Below, piece after piece: positions 15,501 through 27,600 of a DNA stretch of 64,000 nt. This stretch comes from Phalacrocorax aristotelis (Eukaryota > Chordata > Aves > Suliformes > Phalacrocoracidae): the NCBI RefSeq assembly GCF_949628215.1, contig NC_134282.1, positions 17,898,723-17,962,722 of the forward strand, read 5' to 3'. Positions within the stretch are counted from its first letter, which is position 1; the number at the start of each line of letters is the position of its first letter. The notes beneath the pieces are model-generated. The model had not been told where the DNA came from. It worked only from the letters and a program-made list of their open reading frames with translations, and made no database searches. Both the position numbers and the translations under genes were made by a program.

Positions 15501-18500
15501 CTGTGTCACCCATCACCGTCCCCAGGCACAAGTTCAAGGGAGAGGTGGGGATTTTTGCTAACCAGAGCAGCACGCCACTTCACGGAATAGCCAGCCCCCA
15601 GATGTCTCATCACCCCCTCCCTCGCTCTCTTGGGAGGCAGAAGTGGTGCAGAAGGTGCGTGGGCAAAATCCTCCTGTGCCCCACTCCCCACTAGCCCCAG
15701 CTCTCAGAAACACTGCCCAGCTGTGGCCATAGGGCTGGCTTCTACACACAGCTCTGGTGAAACCCCCAGGGACCCTCCTACCCCCTCCCTAGGCAGGTCT
15801 GGGTGCCACTGAAGATGCTGCCACCTGACCAGGCTCCCATGCCACAGGACCAGGCTGAGGAAAGAAGTGGGGCATTGGCATAATCAGGGGCATCACCGCA
15901 TCCATCCCAGAGCACCTAGAGGGGTCAAACCCCCAGGTAACCTGCTTGTGGTAGGCTCTGTGGTCTAACTCTGCAATTCACATCATCAAAGTGCCTCTTC
16001 CCAAAACTGCTGACACTGTTTAACCATATATAGGTGTGTATATATATATACACACATTTTTTCATGGAAAAGCCATACATAATGCATACAATCACATCTA
16101 TAAATATGTATACAACTTTACATACTATATAGGATCTTATATAGTGTTTATAAATTGCAGGGAGCTGGGGTAGGGGTGCCCCTAAGAGTGGAACAGCTCG
16201 TCCTTACAGGCTTGCTTATCACCCAAACCATAGCCTCAATCACACTTCCAAACCAGTGATCCCAGGGGACTGGCACTGCTGCTCCTGCCCAAGGGATCCC
16301 CTGGCCTCAAAGGTGACTGAAGGGGAAGCTCCAGGGCAGGATGCTGCCCTTCACAATGCCCAGCATCCCATTACTGTCACTCCAAGGGACTGTCTCATAT
16401 CCAGAGGAGAAGAGGAGGATGGTGGGGCTTGTCCCTAGTGTCGGAGGAAGTGGAGCCCATCATGAGTGGGAAGAATCCCAGCAGAAGCTGGATTCTCCCA
16501 TTTGGACTGAGGCCATCGGAGCAGCTTTGATGGCTTGAGCCTTCTCCTCCCTTTTGAACAGAGCCTTACAGATGGGGCACCTGATAACACCCCTGTCTTC
16601 TGCCCAGCCCTTCTGGCCTCCTTTCTGTTTGCTTTTCCTTCCAGCAGCCCCACGTCTGATGGTGCCATGCTCGGCCAGAGCGGAAGCGACCAAACCACGG
16701 GGCTCAGCATGGCGGGGGCTTTGTCTCCTTCAAAGGGGACAAACAAACAGCTAGCAGTCCCCAACCCAGCTGGGGGGATCTTGTGGAAATACCGCAGTCA
16801 ACGCCCTTGGGCGCCACTTCCTCCCCACTCCGAGGCTTCAGCTGCAAAGAGGCGTTTTGCTGCCGTAAGATGTCTGCATTTCCAGCAGGCGCCCTGGTAA
16901 AACACTGCCTGTTTCTTAGAGCCACTGCCAACCTCTGAATGAAAAGACACCTTGTTTGAAAGACAGAGGTGCTTTTTTCTGCCACAGCCACCTAAAATAT
17001 TGCACATCACTGCTGATGTTTGCTTTTTGAAGATGACAAGTTAAAAAAGCACTCAGCGTGGGCTGCGGGCATTTGCTTTCACTGGGAGTTTTGTTTTCGT
17101 ACTCGTCTGTCTCCTGCAAGAAGCTCGCAGGTGAAAATGCTGAGGCTTTTAAAAAGCCCTGCCTCAGACTGACAAATATTTTCCCAGAGAGCCAGCAGAG
17201 ACGTGAGTGTTTGTGGAAGGGGGGATGCTGCTCCCCTGATGGCCCCAAGCCCTCCCAGCTCCGCAACACCCACCCACCAGCCTTAGCCACCCCATGGGCA
17301 CACCTGCAACAGCCATGGGTTGGGCACAAGGAGCACTCCTGCTCGCCAGGGGAAAGCCTTCAGCCATTGGTGGGTCTTCTTCAGCAGGTTAAGGCTGTCC
17401 CCAAGTGATGCTGCCTCCTGTCGCATGTGGGAGGTGGAAAGCATCCTGAGTGCAGCTCAATGGGAACCAAGAAAAACACCTCCCTTCCCCTCCTGTTCCC
17501 TCCACCAGTGCCAGATCCATGCCAGGATGCTGGACAAGTGCTCCCGCCCCACTGCCTGCTCCCTCTTGTTTTTGCAGGCAAGCAGGCAAGAGGGGCAGGA
17601 AGGGGTGGACATGCCTGGAGAGCATGTCGGGTCGCATGTGGACAGGGGCGTACATATGGAGGTACGTGTGTGTGTGCCCATACTTGAGGCACAGACATGT
17701 GGGTTCATGTGGTTTTGTCCACCTGGCTGGCATCCATGCCTGCAACCACAGCACCCAACAGCAGCCTACAGGGTGCAGGGAGCCAAGGCAGAGGGTGGCA
17801 GGGCTCAGAATCGCCTGCTCTCGCTCACTGAAAGCAAAGCAACACTCAGCCCTGGCCAAGCCTCTCTCCTGGGTCTCACTTTTTCCCCCCAAGTCCCTGC
17901 TGAGCGATACAGTGAAGGGACAAGGTATTTCAGCCCCAGCCTCCAATGGCAAGGAGGAGGCTGGGGCAGCACCATTTCCTCCAGACAGGCGAGCATCGCC
18001 ATGTGCCCTTTGCCCCTTTTGCATCATGAGGCAATAAATAAAACCTGTGAATTCACATCTGGAGGAAGCCATAAAAGCCACTGGGACATGCACAGGCAAA
18101 GAAAGGCATTTTCTCCAGAGAGGAGTAATTGCACCCAACAAAACCCACAGCTGCACCCAGCTGAGGAGGGAGCTGGGGTGGGTGCCTGCACTGGCAGAGC
18201 GGGCTCAGCAGCCCCTGGGGCAGTTCTTCTGGACAGGAGTGAGCAGAAAGGGACTCTTGCAGGACTGATACTGCTAGAGAAGTACAGTAGGTACTGCAGG
18301 ACCCTGTAGGGCAGGTGCATGTCCAGTGTACAAAGCAGACCCCTCTCATCATACCTTCATGTCCTTTCATATCTCCATCCAGACATCACTCAGAGCTCGA
18401 CTTTCCAACGTTGTTGGGTAGAAGTCACTTTCCTTCTGGCTACATGGGCTTCTTGATTGAAGCACCACAAATTGCAGATGGCATCCCTGACTTTCTGGGA

Positions 18501-20389
18501 TTCATATCACCAAGTCTGGAATGGAAAAACCCCAACAGTCCCTAGCTGTGGCAATTGCTGATTCAAGAAAAGTGCTTGAGAAATTGGACACAACACACTT
18601 TGCAAAAATGACCTGAAATGCCTGCCTGGAGGAGGAAAGAAAGGGGCTGTGTGCTGCATTCCAGATACAAACCAGCAAGGGCCAGAACAAAGTGGGACCA
18701 AGGAACTCGTGAGAAAACCATGATCTCACGATCATGGCAGAGACCCTCAGGGCTGTGTCCCAGCTCCTGTGTGGGTCCTCTCCCTGATGCCTTCTTTTCC
18801 CTTTCCACTTCCCACTGCTCAAACAGTCTGCGCCTTTTGCCGACATGATGCTGGGGCCATCAAACACATGGGCTTTTTCAGCGATGCAGAGCGAGACAGA
18901 CCTTTGATGTCACCCACAGCAGCTGCACTGTGTACCCCTGTTTTTCAAAGGCCCATCCTTGGCTATTGTGCTCACATCCTGAGCTTGTTTATACACTTGT
19001 CTGAGGCCCCCAGCCCCGCAGCCCCCCTGCTGCAGCGACAGGCTCCCTGACCACTAGATAAAAGCAGCCAGGCTCACCAGGCAGAGTTGCTATCAGAGCA
19101 ATGACAAGCGGCACAGTCCCACGGTGCTGCTGCCGAGATAGCGGGAGCTTTGCCGGGCTGACCCCACGCCACTAAAGGCTCCAGGTCAACAACAGCCCCT
19201 GCTGGATCTCCACCAGCCCTGGCTGCCTGGGCACTTTTTCTGTTGGGAGGAGCGGTATCAGCCCTGTGCACACCAAGGATTTGTCCTCGTGCTCCTACTC
19301 TCCCCCTTGGTTGTACCTGGGGAGGGTCAGCATCTTGCCAAAATATGTAACTGTCAGGCAGGAAGCAACACTAAAGCCTTGCTCTTTGCTAAGTGCCTCA
19401 TATCCCTGCAGCCTCTGAGCAGGGATAAAGCAGGGATAACCACCCACCCTTCTCCCCATACGCAGGCTCAGGTCATGCAAGGAGCACAATGGGGTTCCCA
19501 GGACTTTGGGGATTAAAATCCCAGTGAAACCCAATCTTTGCAAGCAAGGAAGCCCTGTTAAAAGAGCCACGCTGTTTGAAACCCACTGGCACAGTGTCCA
19601 AGCATGAGCCTCTCTGTTGGGGCTCCATGCCAGCATATGGCAAGTAGAGCTGTGGAAATGAGCACCACAACATCCACTTCCCTCCTTGAGCGGTGGGAGA
19701 GATGGGGAGATGAGCTTTCTCACTGCAGGGAGGCAAAAGGACCCCCAGAGGTCTCTGAGGAGGGAGTCCATGAGATACCCCAGGTCTGCATGTTCATAGG
19801 AACAAGGGACCATACCACCCTTGGCTCCACGCCTCTCCCCCAGCTGTTCTGTCCTTTCAGGTGGGAAAACCAGATCAGCTGTGGACAATGCAGAGGGCTG
19901 GGACAGACCCAGGTGCTTTCCTGGGAGGGATGCAAAGATGGGTCTTATTTTGAAGGGATGATGGTGCTGCAGCCAGCTCTCAGTATTACCTGCCGCTTTT
20001 CCACACTCTCAAGTGCCTTTTCCTGGCTGCATGTGGTCCACCCCTTGCCTCCTCTGCCCCTTTCCTACAGAAGAGGCAGATCCCCCTCCAATGCTGGTGC
20101 CTGCTGTGTTCCCCCTCCTTCCTCAAGCTGCACTGCAGCTCCTGCCAGGACTGTGGCCAAAGAGCCAGTGCTCCCAAGCATGGTAATGTGTGCTTGGATT
20201 GCTGAGAAGCAGGGCAACAAGTAGGATTACAACCCTGGATTTCAGGAGAGCTAACACTGACCTCTTCAAAGACCTGCTTGGAGAATTCCCACGGGTTAGG
20301 GCCTAGAAGCTAGGGGTGTCCAAGAGAGCTGGTCAGTATTTAAGTACCACTTCCCCCAACCTCAAGATCGGTGCATCCTTATGAGGAAG
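12542..20389. other. gene-poor intergenic stretch
   Basis: No exon, RNA gene or transposon recognised. Open frames here are short, overlap on both strands and resemble no protein known to me. An AT-rich TA/CA microsatellite tract lies at about 16017-16150. The missing 3' exons of ZDHHC19 were looked for here and not seen. Confidence 0.5.
16017..16150. repeat. AT-rich microsatellite tract
   Basis: Imperfect TA and TATACACA runs (for example GTGTATATATATATACACAC at about 16034), followed by further ATA-rich sequence. Confidence 0.7.
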
Positions 20390-21175
20390 AATACAAGCAA
20401 AGGAGTCAGGAGACCCACATGGATGAGCAAAGAGTGTCTAGAAAAACTCAAATGGAAAAAAAGAGGTTTACAGTATGTGGAAAAAGGGACTGGCCACTTC
20501 GGAGAAATATAGGAACGTTGTCAGGGCATGTAGAGATGCAATGAGGAAGGCCAAGGCCCACTTGGAACTAAATCTGGCAAGTGATGTCAAGGATAACCAG
20601 AAGGGCTTGTTCAAATATATCAGCAGTAAAAGGAAGACTGGGGAAACTGTGGGCCTGTTGCTGAACAAGGTGGGTGCCCTGGTGACCATGCAGAGAAGGC
20701 AGAGTTACTGAATGCCTTCTTTGCTTCAGCCTTTACTGCTAAGGCTGGCCTTCAGGCATCCCAGCCCCCAGAGGTGAGACAGAAAATCTGGCGAAAGGAA
20801 GATTTCCCCTTGGTTGAGGAGGATTGGGTCAGAGATCACCTAGGCAAACTGGTTCCGCACAAATCCATGAGCCCTGATGAGAGTCACCCTCAAGAGCTGA
20901 GGGAGCTGGCGGGTGCTGTCGCTAAGCTGCTCTCCATCATCTTTGAAAGGTCATGGAGGACAAGGGAGGTGCACAGTGTCACTCCAGTCTTCAAAAAGGA
21001 CAAGAAGGAGGACACGGAGAACTATAGACCAGTCAGGGTCACCTCCATCCTGGGGAAGATGATTAAACCGTTCATTCCGGAGGTCATCCCCAGGCATATA
21101 GAGGAAAAGAAGGCTATTGGAAGTAGTCAACGTGGATTCACCAAGGGGAGATCATGCTTGACCAACCTGATAGCC
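20390..21175 (+). mobile_element. CR1 LINE fragment (RT N-terminal part)
   Basis: Translated pieces match the CR1 ORF2 region after the endonuclease: AHLELNLASDVKDNQKG, KEDFPLVEEDWVRDHL, LRELAGAVAKLLSIIFERSW, KKEDTENYRPV and GFTKGRSCLTNLIA. Frames are broken. It stops abruptly at about 21175 without a CR1 tail, so it is truncated at both ends. Confidence 0.85.
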
Positions 21176-22960
21176 CAGACCTGTTTATCTCTGTGGCTCT
21201 TGTTCTCCCTCTGCTTTTTAACTGCCTTCCCAAAGTGGGGTTAGGACACATGGTCACATGAGGGTCAGCCATGCCGCAAAACTGAAGCGAAACTATTCCA
21301 ACATTTTCACATGTTTTAGCACTAATCTCGTGGGAGGGACACTGTCACATCATGAGGTACTGCACAAAGAAATGCAGAGTCATTTGAGTCCAAGTCAGGG
21401 GACTCACAAGCCCCTCAGGAGTCCAGAGGAAACAGACAAACATCTGAAATACAGGGCCAAGCTGCAAGAGGAACTTAATCTTATGTTCCCATCCCCATCT
21501 TTGGCCATTTCACAGCTTTGGCTATCTCTGCTCCTTGCAAAAATTTTTGGCTAAGCTGGCCACCCTGAGCGCCTGGGCTCAGCATCACCTGCATTACCAG
21601 GCACCACATTGCAAACAGCACAGGTGCCAGGCCCAAGGAGGTGGCACCAACTGCTGATGGCCAGTATCCATCTCCCACTCCCTGCCTGTAGCCAACACAG
21701 GGTAAAGGGCACTCAGCTGCTCTCGGATACCTCATTGCATATAAAGAACCCTCATTTTAGCGTATTTCACTGTCAATGCTGGCTGCAGTGCAAAAATATC
21801 TGAGTTTCTAGAATGTCAGCTTTCTTTTTTTTATAATCCTCTTTGCAGTCATGTGTTCTGCCAAACTGCAAACTTTCTGCTCCTGTCCTTCTTTCCCCGG
21901 AGAGGATTTGAGGCAATAATCCAGGCCTACCAATTTATTTCTTTAATGAACAAGGGACAAATGAGCACAACATTGCAGAACACATGCACACCTAAACCTT
22001 GAAGCATTCCCCAGTTCTGGCATGCCTTTGAGGGATGCCCTGGGCTGAAGGACTGAGGCTGGAAGCGGGGACCTCCACTTGTGCTGGAGCTTAGACAGGG
22101 CAGAGGAGGCTGTGGCTGCAGCCAAGGCCCACTCGTGACCATGGGCAATTCTGGAGACAGCAATGGAGTGATTCTGTGGTGACCATCAAATGCGCTTTTG
22201 CTAGCGCAGCCTGGGTGGCCACAGAAACTGCTCTGCAGACCACAAGCAGCCTGTAGCCTGATATGGGCTGTCCATCCTTCTTGTGTTTATGCACTACTGG
22301 GGCTGGCTCTCATAAAGGCCTGCCACACTTCTCATCGTAAAAATAAAACAGCAATTTCTGATAGCACAACGTGAAGGACAGGCACCCTGGGTGCCTCTGC
22401 TCGTTCAAATCTAAAAAGGCAGCCCTGAGCATGCATGACTTGCTGGGACCTGAAGATGCTAAGTGCTTCCCATGCCAGAGTGAGTCCTATGTCTGGTTTG
22501 CACCACCCAGGGAGGAAAATATTTTTCCTGCCCACTTCCCTCAAAATGCTGAGAGGGTGGGAACGATGAATCTGTGACCTACCCCTTCTTTTGGTGTTAA
22601 ACTCACCTCCCTGTGTGACAGGCAGCTACCCCCTTCCCACGGGGCAAGCTGGAAGAACATCTGTTTTCTCAAAAAGCGGGTTCATTCACCCGGCGTGCAA
22701 AATGCCAAACTATGCACAGAGTGGAGCTATTTTATTAATTTCATTTTTGCAGAAAAATGGGTGCTACACGGTAACCCCACAAAGCTAGCACACCGCACCA
22801 AGAAACCACAAAGTGTTTATTAAATTAAAGTTATTATAAAATGTGCCAGTCACAGCTAATGTTCAGCTAATCATTCAGTTTCTTTCTCACTTCATTCTAA
22901 AGGTACGGTTCCCTTTAAACTTGCCGCGCATGCAACAGAGAGCGAGGGGCTTACTTAAGG
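21176..22960. other. intergenic, upstream of TFRC
   Basis: Nothing recognised. AT-rich near 22720-22870, then an abrupt rise in GC and CpG into the TFRC promoter. Confidence 0.5.
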
Positions 22961-22969
22961 TCCGCCACT

Positions 22970-23870
22970 GCGGCGGCCCGAGGGCGCTAAAGCCGCCTCT
23001 CCCCGTCCCGTCCCGTCCCGTCCCGTCCCGTCCCGTCCCGTCCCGTCCCGTCCCGTCCGGCCCTGCGGCCCGGCTCCGCCGACACCGCCCACAAGGCCCC
23101 CGCGGGTGCGCGGGCAGGCGCAGGAGCGCGCGCCCAGCGCCGGGAGGCGGGAGGCAAGCGCTGAGGCCCCGCCCCGTGGGCGGGGCGGCGCGGCGCGGCA
23201 GGACCGGCGCGGCGCGGCGCACGCTCCGGGTGCGGCGGCTGCGGGGCTGAGGTGAGCTGCTGGGCGTTGGATCCGCCGGCCGTTGGGCGGGCGGGCGGGA
23301 AGCGGGGTCGGGGGGAAGTTGCCGCCGGGGCGGGCGGGAGGCGCAGGGGCCGCGGCGCGACAGGGACCGCAGCTGCAGTAGTAGCGGCTGCAGCAGCAGC
23401 CGTCGCAGCCATGGCTGCCTGACCTTGAGTAGGGCCACGCTGCGCGGGCAGACGTGACCGAGGCGGGCGCCGTATCGCCCGGCTTGCTTATCTGGGGGCC
23501 TGCAGCCGGGCCCAGCCCGCGATACCGGCGCCTCGAAGCCCCTTTTTCCTTTTTTTTTTTTTTTTCTCCCCTCTTTACCTTATTTTTGAGGGATCGGGGT
23601 TGTTGGCCGCCTCCCGGGCCGCTCGGCGGGAGGAAGGAAAGTCCCTTCCCCATGAGGCGCCCGGAGCGCGGGCTTCCCCCCCGGGCTGGCGGGGGCGGTT
23701 TGGGCCGTGAGGGGCTCGGGGTGGCTTCTGCGGGGTGGTGGGCTGCGGGGCCTGGCGCGCCGGGGAGCATCCTGGGGAGCATCCCTGCCAGGTGCCGTGC
23801 CCGCGGGCCCTCTGCGCTTCCCTGGCTCTTCCCCTGGCCTAGCTGGTCTGGCTTTTAGGAGACCCTCCAT
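22970..23870 (+). promoter_or_regulatory. TFRC: CpG island promoter and noncoding exon 1 of TFRC
   Basis: Very high GC and CpG density. Facing GC boxes lie at 23167-23175 and 23178-23185. A GC-rich untranslated first exon probably ends at 23251, where CTGAG is followed by GTGAGC. No TATA box seen. A (CCCGT)11 array lies upstream (23002-23056) and a T16 run at 23550-23565 in the first intron. The transcription start is inferred at about 23190-23210. Confidence 0.7.
23002..23056. repeat. (CCCGT)11 perfect pentanucleotide array
   Basis: Eleven perfect units. The minus strand reads (GGGAC)n: G-triplets separated by two bases, the pattern of a stable G-quadruplex. It sits about 110-120 bp upstream of the TFRC GC boxes. 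Confidence 0.95.
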
Positions 23871-24686
23871 GCGCGGCTTCAGTTGCATGCTCCCAATCGA
23901 AACCCCGGTCCCAAGCCAAGCTGTCTAGTCACTTAACTTACCAAGCTTTCTCAGGAAGAAGTGCTGAAGTGAATCAGTTACGGTTTACCTTTCAGACAAG
24001 TTTGCTGTCTAGAGAAATACAAACTATAAAAATTACTGAAATTCTTTGGGAGAGTTGCTCTTGGCTACTCTGAGAGACTGTTTAAAACTGAAATTGCCTT
24101 CATAATGTGGTAAAGAATATAGCCATCTAGAAGAGACCTTGCAATTGGAAGTGATTTGGCAGGGTAGGAGTTTGTGCTGCTTTTGTCTCACAACATTGTG
24201 CCACTTCTGGCTACCAATTCAACACTTGTCTCCATCCTGTCATTGAGACATTCCCCAGCAAGCTCAGATGTGTGGTGTCTGTTGTCAGAGTTGTGCAAGT
24301 GTGTCTTGACAGCACTGAGTGGAGGTGGCCTTACTGTTAGTAAGACACTTGGCTGAAATTAGCCATTTGAGACTGTATTCCTCATTTATACACACCCCAC
24401 ACACACCATCCCTGGAGTTCAATAGAAAGTGATGATTTGTCCATCAGAACTTGTATATGTAGTGGGAGTATGTGAACTTCTAGATTGCATTCAAGGTTGA
24501 TGTAGGTTCACCAACATTGCAACTTACGTAGAAGCATGGACATAAAATCCATAGGTAAGCGTTGTACTAGTGGCAGTGACTGACTTTGGACATCTTATGT
24601 AGTGGCAGGGGAACAGCCTGACTTGACTTGTTGTGTTTGGAATTTCTAGAGCTTTGGTCAAGTGGTGGGCACTCCTCCAGAAGGCA

Positions 24687-27600
24687 ATGGACCATGTCAG
24701 AGCAGCAATCTCGAACTTGGTAAGACGCAGTCCCCCCGTGCCATTTGTCTCTTGGTGGGCTGATGATACTGTAGAAGAAAGGTTCAACAACATCCATGTC
24801 AGTATCAGAGAAGATGACAAGTCCAAAGCAATGTTAGGTGCTACTGTGTGGGTTGTGAGCCAAAAGTTACTGTAGCTAGCTGGCCACGATAAGGAAGTGG
24901 CTGGTGGGATTATCGTTAACTGCTACAATGTCTTGGGTCTCTCAGGAAGCTGATAAGGAGGAGGGGTGAGACTTGAACAATGTTCCAGAAAGTCCTGCTG
25001 AGGAAGCTGATTAAACGCCTATCAGGACGATCAGCGTGTGTTCTATTATGTTACTTTGGGGGTGGGAATTCAACCACAAGTCCAGCCTTTGAATGTGACC
25101 TTGCTTTGAAACAAATATGCAGAAGGAGGTAGCTCTGAGCTTGCTCAGCCAAGCCCACTGGTTCTAGAGAGCTTGGACTGTGAAATGACCCTAGGCTAGG
25201 ACTGTGAATGTGGTGGTTTGGTCTCTGAACAAGCATGGAGGATATGTGGGGTTGGGGCATGCCCTCTGCAAAGTGTGAGGGCAGCCAAGCTATCAAGCAG
25301 CTGAACAGGGGGATTGCTAGGACAGACTGCAGTGTTGCCCTTTCTGAAATGTCAGCAGCCAGCCATTTCATTGCAGGTAGCATGGGCCAGAATGGAGCTG
25401 CAGGTCTGAAATGACATTAGTTTCGTTTTGACCAACCGAGCTGATGTCTGGTATCTTCACCTTCAGCCGCTGACTTGCAGTTTGAGAGCGAGACAAGGAC
25501 TGTTGGATGAGCTGCTGAAATTGTACCAGGGCTTGGGCTCTTGCCACCAGCTGCTTCTCCAGTACAGTGGAGAGGGCTGCAGGACTGTTGCTCCCAAAAC
25601 TATTCCTCTGGCCTTTTAGCCAGTCTTCTGCCTGTCCCCAGCACAACCATGGCTGCAGGCAAGTTCAGCGGCTCTAATTGAAGCTGAGTGGTTCTGCTCA
25701 GTGCCTGGCTATGCCTGGAATTGAGTTAAACTCTCTGTTAATCTGAGGGAGTGCCTTGCACACAGGCTGCGGTTCTGTGGGGAGTTGGACTGTGCATTGT
25801 GGCTCTTTAGAACATTGGGCACCAGACTGGAAGCTGCTCTGCTTGGGCACTGATAAACACCTGTCAAATGGTTCCAGTTGCTAGTGGATACAGGAGGTGT
25901 ATTCTCAGCTTTCATGTTAGCTGAGGTAGCAGGATTCCCATGGGTCATCTCTCTTCAGCCTAGCTGCTTTATAATACCCATCAATAGGGTAATTTAAGAG
26001 TAGCCTGGGGCAGTTTAATACCAGATTATCTAGATACTGGCTGAGAGTATTTACGTCAAAGTGGACGTGGCTCAAAGGCACAACCATGGAAGGGTTGCCT
26101 TCTCTTCCGCTGTTCTGATCAAAGTTCCCTTCTGTGTGAGTTGCATGTGCTCAGATCAGATCAATGCACTCCTGATTAAGACCAGGAGTTGCAGCTTCAA
26201 TCAGACATGGGGTCCTTTGGAAAATACCAATGCCATTGGCTGTGTCATATCTGTCACAGACTCCAAACTAGACTGTGACCAGTGTGGCTCTGAACTTGTG
26301 CAGGGCAAACAGATGCTAAATAGACTTTGGAGACCCTGAGTGGGTCTGAGTCTAACTGACTGTTCAAAGCAGCTGGCCTGATTTACTGACAGCCAAATGC
26401 TTGGGCTGCGCTGGAGCAGTTTCAGATGAACAAGTTTTATTTGGTTTGGAGCGTAGGTGCAGCTTGCTGGAAGGACAGTAGGCTGGTATAGCAAACTTTT
26501 CCAACATGACTGTCTTTCAACGCAGTTCAGTGGCGAGCCGATGTTGTACACACGCTTCAGCATTGCCCGGCAAACGGATGGAGACAACAGTCATGTGGAG
26601 ATGAAGCTGTCATCTGATGATGAGGAAGGAGGGGAACCTGGGAGACCAGAGCAACTGCATGGCAGCATGCCTTCTCCATGGAGGAATGGCAAGAACCTCT
26701 GCCTCCTAGTTGTCACAGCTGTCCTCCTCCTTTTGATTGGTAAGGAAGAGTGGGCAGCAATTGCATGAAGTGGTCCCTCAGCATATCTGAGGCTATTAAC
26801 ATTTGAATCTGTATTGTATCAGGAGCTAACTGAACAGCCTGGATCCAGGCTGCAGGCTCTTGACACTAGCTCTAAGTATGTCTAGCTCAGACTTATGGTC
26901 CAGAATTGACACAAAGTGTGAAGTTTGACAGTGGAACTGTGACTTAGCTAAAGGGCAGACTGGTCCGTGTGGCAAGTGTAAAGATTTTCCCTTGAATAAC
27001 TCCTAACACTTCTCTAGAGAAGTGGGTCAACATATTGGTAAAGCCTCCGGTGCTTGTCTCTCAACAGTTTTATCACTGCCACTGACCTAAAGTAAGCATT
27101 CTCCTTCCCAAGGGGTGCTGGAGGGACACTGCCAAGGACAATATCAGATTTACAGTGTATCTTAAAACATGCCAGCTCAGGCAAAATGCCAGGCCGCATA
27201 TGCTTGTCTGTCCTGAGGTATGCCACCTTGTCAAAAATAGTGTGACAGCAGAGATGCATCTTAATCCTGAAGGTGCTTTGGTAAGCTTAGGAAGTGTGGG
27301 TTAGGTGAGAGGACAGTGAGGTGGATAGAGAACTGGCTGAATGGCAGAGCTCAGAGGGTTGTGATCAATGGGGCAGAGTCTGGTTGGAGGCCCGTAACTA
27401 GCAGTGTTCCCCAGGGGTCTGTGCTGGGTCCAGTCCTGTTCAATATATTCATCAATGACCTGGACAAAGGGACAGAGTGTACCCTCAGCAAGTTTACTAA
27501 TGATACCAAACTGGGAGGAGTGGCTGATATGCTGCAAGGCTGTGCTGCCATCCAATGAGACCTGGACAGGCTGGAGAGCTGGGCCAATGGGAACCAAATG

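Noticed and set aside
23002-23056. CRISPR-like array
   Set aside because: Five-base units with no spacers in a eukaryotic promoter; a simple tandem repeat.
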